Assembly: GCF_000406105.1 (NCBI RefSeq) | Contig: NZ_CM001974.1 | Coordinates: 2,266,599-2,330,598, forward strand | Length of the DNA stretch: 64,000 bases | Origin: Dickeya chrysanthemi NCPPB 402 | GTDB taxonomy: Bacteria > Pseudomonadota > Gammaproteobacteria > Enterobacterales > Enterobacteriaceae | Reading direction: 5' to 3' | In this document: piece by piece, positions 60,439 through 64,000 of the stretch | Position numbering within the stretch: the first letter of the stretch is position 1 | Layout of the letters: each line of letters begins with the position of its first letter | Notes under the pieces: model-generated | Told to the model about the DNA's origin: nothing | The model's database searches: none | Seen by the model: the letters and a program-made list of their open reading frames with translations, nothing else | Program-made: the position numbers and the translations under genes

Positions 60439-61290
60439 TCAGCGTCGGTTGGTCGCTTCGGCAGGCCATTGTCCCAACGTTACACGGTCATTATCGCCAT
60501 AATCGCGGTAGGTTTTTACCTGCGCAAAACCGTATTGCGACAACAATGCCCGTACCGCTTGCCCTTGCTGCCAACCGTGCTCCAACAGCAGCCAACCGTC
60601 ATCCAGTAAAAATGCGCCGGCCTGCCGGATAATCTGCCGTAAGTCGGCTAATCCGTCCTCTGCCGCCACCAGTGCGCTGACCGGCTCGAAACGCACATCG
60701 CCACGCGACAAATGTGGGTCATGCTCATCAATATACGGCGGATTGCTGACAATCAGTGAAAACCGTTGTCCAGCCAATGGCGAAAACCAGTCTCCCGGTA
60801 AAAATTGAGCATTATTAATTCCCAACCGGTGGGCATTATGGTCGGCCAGCGCCACCGCATCATGTTGACTGTCGATACCAACAACCCGGCAATCGGGGCG
60901 TTCATGGGCGATCGCCAACGCGATCGCGCCGGTACCGGTTCCTAAATCGACTACCGATGATGCGCCGGCAGGCAGGTGCGCCAGTGCATGCTCAACCAGA
61001 CATTCAGTATCCGGTCGCGGGATAAGCGTCGCGGGCGATACCGCCAACGGCAGCGACCAGAACTCCCGATATCCGATTAAATACGCGATTGGTTCTCCGG
61101 TTACGCGCCGTGCCAACAGCGATTCCAGTGTCTGGTACTCACTGTCGGTCAACTCGGTTTCACCAAAAGCCAGTAGAAACGTGCGGCCCTTACCGGTGAT
61201 GTGCTCCAGCAGGATCTCGGCGTCCCGTTTCGGGCTCTCACTGGCCTGAAGCCGGGTTATCGCCTGTTTCAACCAGTCCTGATAATTCAT
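60439..61290 (-). CDS. prmC: Release factor N5-glutamine methyltransferase
   Basis: A 283-residue SAM-dependent enzyme with an N-terminal helical domain ([20 protein letters not shown]) and a methyltransferase core: VVDLGTGTGAIALAIAHERP near residue 113 and the catalytic SNPPYI near 183. It methylates the GGQ glutamine of PrfA and PrfB. Its first base is the last base of prfA's stop (position 61290), so the two are translationally coupled. Confidence 0.96.
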   Translation of the reverse strand: MNYQDWLKQAITRLQASESPKRDAEILLEHITGKGRTFLLAFGETELTDSEYQTLESLLARRVTGEPIAYLIGYREFWSLPLAVSPATLIPRPDTECLVEHALAHLPAGASSVVDLGTGTGAIALAIAHERPDCRVVGIDSQHDAVALADHNAHRLGINNAQFLPGDWFSPLAGQRFSLIVSNPPYIDEHDPHLSRGDVRFEPVSALVAAEDGLADLRQIIRQAGAFLLDDGWLLLEHGWQQGQAVRALLSQYGFAQVKTYRDYGDNDRVTLGQWPAEATNRR

Positions 61291-62372
61291 TATTCCTGCT
61301 CAGCCAGCGCCGCCAACTGGTCGGCCTGATATTCCTGTACGATGGGTTGGATCAGCATATCCAGCTTACCTTCAATCGCCTCGTCCAGGCGGTAGAGCGT
61401 CAGGTTGATACGATGATCGGTCACCCTTCCCTGCGGAAAGTTGTAAGTGCGGATACGATCGGAGCGGTCGCCGCTGCCCAACAGATTACGGCGGGTGGAT
61501 GCCTCTTCCTGCTGGCGTTTTTGCATTTCCGCCGCACGAATACGCGCCGCCAGCACCGATAACGCCTTAGCTTTATTCTTGTGCTGCGAACGCTCATCCT
61601 GACACTCCACCACAATGCCCGTCGGCAAATGAGTAATACGGATAGCGGAATCGGTGGTGTTAACGTGTTGTCCGCCGGCGCCGGAGGAACGGAAAGTATC
61701 GATTCGCAGATCGGCAGGGTTGATGTCCGGCAGTTCCGCTTCCGGCACTTCCGGCATGACCGCCACGGTGCAGGCGGAGGTATGAATACGCCCTTGCGAT
61801 TCGGTGGCGGGTACGCGCTGCACCCGGTGCCCGCCGGACTCGAATTTCAACTGACCGTAAGCGCCGTCGCCCACGACTTTGGCAATCATCTCTTTGTAGC
61901 CGCCGTGCTCGCCGTCGCTCGCGCTCATGATTTCTACCTTCCAGCGGCGGGATTCGGCATAACGGCTGTACATACGGAACAAGTCGCCGGCAAATAACGC
62001 GGCTTCGTCACCGCCCGTACCGGCGCGGATCTCCAGAAAACAGCCACGCTCATCATCAGGATCTTTCGGCAACAGCAGCACTTGCAGTTGCTGTTCCAGT
62101 GTTTCACTGGCCGCTTTCGCCGCTTTGAGTTCCTCCTGCGCCAGATCACGCATCTCCGGGTCATCCAGCATTAGTTCAGCCGTGGCGAGGTCATCCTGCG
62201 TCTGCTGCCAGCGCTGAAAGCAACGGGTAATGTCGGTAAGTTGCGCGTACTCGCGGGACAACGCCCGGAAACGGTCCATATCGGCAATCACGCTGGGTTC
62301 TCCCAGCAGCGCCTGCACTTCTTCGTGGCGCTCTTGTAACGCTTCCAGTTTAGCAACAATAGAAGACTTCAT
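61290..62372 (-). CDS. prfA: Peptide chain release factor 1
   Basis: A 360-residue class I release factor. The anticodon-like PxT motif is in [20 protein letters not shown], and [19 protein letters not shown] at about 227-245 carries the GGQ that triggers hydrolysis. It recognises UAG and UAA. It lies in the hemA-prfA-prmC operon, 47 bp after hemA. Confidence 0.98.
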   Translation of the reverse strand: MKSSIVAKLEALQERHEEVQALLGEPSVIADMDRFRALSREYAQLTDITRCFQRWQQTQDDLATAELMLDDPEMRDLAQEELKAAKAASETLEQQLQVLLLPKDPDDERGCFLEIRAGTGGDEAALFAGDLFRMYSRYAESRRWKVEIMSASDGEHGGYKEMIAKVVGDGAYGQLKFESGGHRVQRVPATESQGRIHTSACTVAVMPEVPEAELPDINPADLRIDTFRSSGAGGQHVNTTDSAIRITHLPTGIVVECQDERSQHKNKAKALSVLAARIRAAEMQKRQQEEASTRRNLLGSGDRSDRIRTYNFPQGRVTDHRINLTLYRLDEAIEGKLDMLIQPIVQEYQADQLAALAEQE

Positions 62373-62419
62373 GCGGGCAGTTCAATCCTGTGTCGAATCA
62401 TTATGGGGGAAGAAGAATG

Positions 62420-63676
62420 CTAGTTCAGGCCGAGACTGTCACGTAAAATCTGCAAACGCTCCAGATCACCGTCGCGGGCGGCCTGCTGTAACGAACGGGT
62501 AGGCGCATGAATCAAGCGGTTGGTCAGGCGGTGCGTCAGTTCCTGCACGATAGCATCGACATCACCGCCGTTCTGTATTGCAGCCAATGCTCTGGCCGTC
62601 ATATCTTCGCGCAGGCGGTCCGCCTGGGAACGATAATCGCGGATAGTCTCTACCGCCGACTGCGACCGCAACCATGCCATGAATTCCGAGCACTCCTGCT
62701 GCACGATGGATTCAGCCTGAATCGCCGCCGCCTTGCGCTGCGCCAGATTGTGCTGAATGATTGCGTGCAGGTCATCCACGCTATACAGGTAAATATTGGG
62801 TAACCGCCCGACTTCCGGCTCGATGTCACGCGGCACGGCGATATCCACCATCAGCATCGGCTGGTTGCGGCGTGCTTTCATTGTGCGCTCCATCATCCCT
62901 TTACCGATAATCGGCAACGTGCTGGCCGTGGAACTGATGACGATATCCGCCTGCGGCAGATGGGCATCCAGCTCCGAAAGCGTAATCACCTCGGCACCCA
63001 CCTCTTCAGCCAGCACCTGCGCGCGTTCGCGCGTTCTGTTGGCAATCACCATACGCTTCACACGGTGCTCGCGCAGATGACGCGCCACCAGTTCGATGGT
63101 TTCGCCGGCACCGACCAACAGCACGTTGACGTCAGCCAGCGATTCGAAAATTTGCCGCGCCAGCGTACAGGCGGCGAACGCTACCGACACCGCACTGGCG
63201 CCGATATCCGTTTCGGTTCGCACCCGCTTGGCGACGGTAAACGACTTCTGGAACAGGCGCTCCAGATCGCCTGACAACGAACGCTCACGCTGAGAATCCG
63301 CAAACGCTTTTTTGACTTGCCCCAGAATCTGCGGCTCGCCCAACACCAGCGAATCCAGCCCGCTGGCAACACGCATCAGATGGCTGACCGCCGCGTTGCC
63401 TTCATGCCAGTAGAGATTTTTGCGGATTTCATCAGGATTGAGGCGGTGATAATCACACAACCAGGCGATTAACTGCTCATGCCGATTGTCCTGTTCTTCC
63501 ACACTGAGGTAGAGCTCGGTGCGGTTACAGGTGGAAAGCAACACGCCGCCCTGAACCAATGGTTGCTGTAACAGACTGTGCAGCGCCTGCCCCTGCCTGT
63601 CCGGCGAGAACGCGACGCGCTCCCGCAGAGAGACTGGTGCCGTTTTATGATTGATACCAAGCGCAAGCAGGGTCAT
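62420..63676 (-). CDS. hemA: Glutamyl-tRNA reductase
   Basis: A 418-residue enzyme, the usual length. [20 protein letters not shown] at the start, [14 protein letters not shown] with the catalytic Cys50, [13 protein letters not shown] near 113-125, NADPH loop [20 protein letters not shown] near 183-202, and a C-terminal dimerisation helix. It makes glutamate-1-semialdehyde, the first precursor of haem in this group. The gap to lolB (63677-63886) holds the two divergent promoters. Confidence 0.97.
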   Translation of the reverse strand: MTLLALGINHKTAPVSLRERVAFSPDRQGQALHSLLQQPLVQGGVLLSTCNRTELYLSVEEQDNRHEQLIAWLCDYHRLNPDEIRKNLYWHEGNAAVSHLMRVASGLDSLVLGEPQILGQVKKAFADSQRERSLSGDLERLFQKSFTVAKRVRTETDIGASAVSVAFAACTLARQIFESLADVNVLLVGAGETIELVARHLREHRVKRMVIANRTRERAQVLAEEVGAEVITLSELDAHLPQADIVISSTASTLPIIGKGMMERTMKARRNQPMLMVDIAVPRDIEPEVGRLPNIYLYSVDDLHAIIQHNLAQRKAAAIQAESIVQQECSEFMAWLRSQSAVETIRDYRSQADRLREDMTARALAAIQNGGDVDAIVQELTHRLTNRLIHAPTRSLQQAARDGDLERLQILRDSLGLN

Positions 63677-63886
63677 GGTCTACAGAGTAATCCCGGTGTT
63701 AGTATGGGTTTCATCTGAGGGGCATTCTACTTGAAGCCTGCGGGCAAGAAAAGTAACCCCGATTGAACGCGCTCACGCTATTAACGCCTTGTTGGACAAT
63801 AGCGCAAGGATTGACGCTGCCGGTCAACCCCGCTAGCGTGACGCCTTGTTATGAACCCATGATGCTAGTAACAGGATCTTTTCGAC

Positions 63887-64000
63887 ATGCCCAATAAACC
63901 CACCCGCGCCTTACGGTTACTGCCTTTGGCGAGTGTGTTACTGACAGCCTGTACTCTGACTCAGCCCTCCCTGCCGGGTAAAAAACCGACCTCTCCCGAG
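63887..64000 (+). CDS. lolB: Outer-membrane lipoprotein LolB (start only)
   Basis: An open frame from ATG 63887 to the window edge (38 codons) reads MPNKPTRALRLLPLASVLLT ACTLTQP. LLTAC is a lipobox, with the acylated cysteine at residue 22. Divergent placement from hemA is the same as in E. coli, where lolB encodes the acceptor that inserts lipoproteins in the outer membrane. The call rests on the lipobox and position. Confidence 0.9.
   Translation, partial: MPNKPTRALRLLPLASVLLTACTLTQPSLPGKKPTSPE

Overview
The window looks like a Dickeya chromosome (soft-rot Enterobacterales). It carries the complete type I secreted metalloprotease locus (inh-prtD-prtE-prtF-prtB-prtC-prtA), an expansin-like cell-wall protein, a phenolic acid decarboxylase and srfABC. 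Its right third is ordinary enterobacterial backbone: fnr, uspE, pntAB, ydgH, kdsA, sirB1, prmC, prfA, hemA, lolB. The genus call rests on recognising these families and their order, not on a search.

Layout. 1-3.6 kb is an AT-rich, decaying accessory zone. It holds a partial gene running off the left edge, a transglutaminase-like gene broken by one stop codon, a small secreted protein, a HEPN-domain protein, and two diverged copies of a ~270 bp sequence that bracket the last two. 3.6-7.1 kb is a GC-richer redox cassette: SnoaL-like protein, azoreductase, OYE-type flavin oxidoreductase and a divergent LysR regulator. 7.1-9.8 kb holds two broken membrane-protein genes (acyltransferase-3, TehA-like) and three palindromic MITE-like repeats. 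10-21.6 kb is the exoenzyme region: expansin, proteases PrtA/PrtC/PrtB, the PrtDEF exporter, the inhibitor Inh, and a deleted remnant of a fourth protease gene in the position of prtG.

22-34.8 kb holds a qorB-type quinone oxidoreductase, srfABC (membrane-anchored SrfA, actin-like SrfB, dynamin/GTPase-like SrfC) and a three-gene oxidoreductase cluster: FAD-SLDH-type small subunit, GMC oxidoreductase, ferritin-like/NTF2 fusion. 34.8-42 kb is a six-gene leftward operon, a complete ABC importer followed by a glycerophosphodiesterase and an inositol-monophosphatase-family enzyme, with a divergent ROK regulator. It may serve glycerophosphoinositol scavenging. 42-51.8 kb holds a LysR/padC pair, an orphan ascorbate-type PTS EIIC, a transmembrane chemoreceptor, a secreted protein of unknown function, sodC, a soluble FIST-domain chemoreceptor and ogt. 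52-64 kb is core genome.

How the genes work together. Proteases, expansin and padC fit attack on plant tissue. inh protects the cell from its own proteases, and PrtDEF exports them in one step. The most promising places for undescribed biology are srfABC (a nucleotide-driven membrane machine of uncertain role), the GMC/ferritin-like/NTF2 cluster, and the importer-GDPD-IMPase operon. I found no tRNA, rRNA, CRISPR array or intact insertion sequence.
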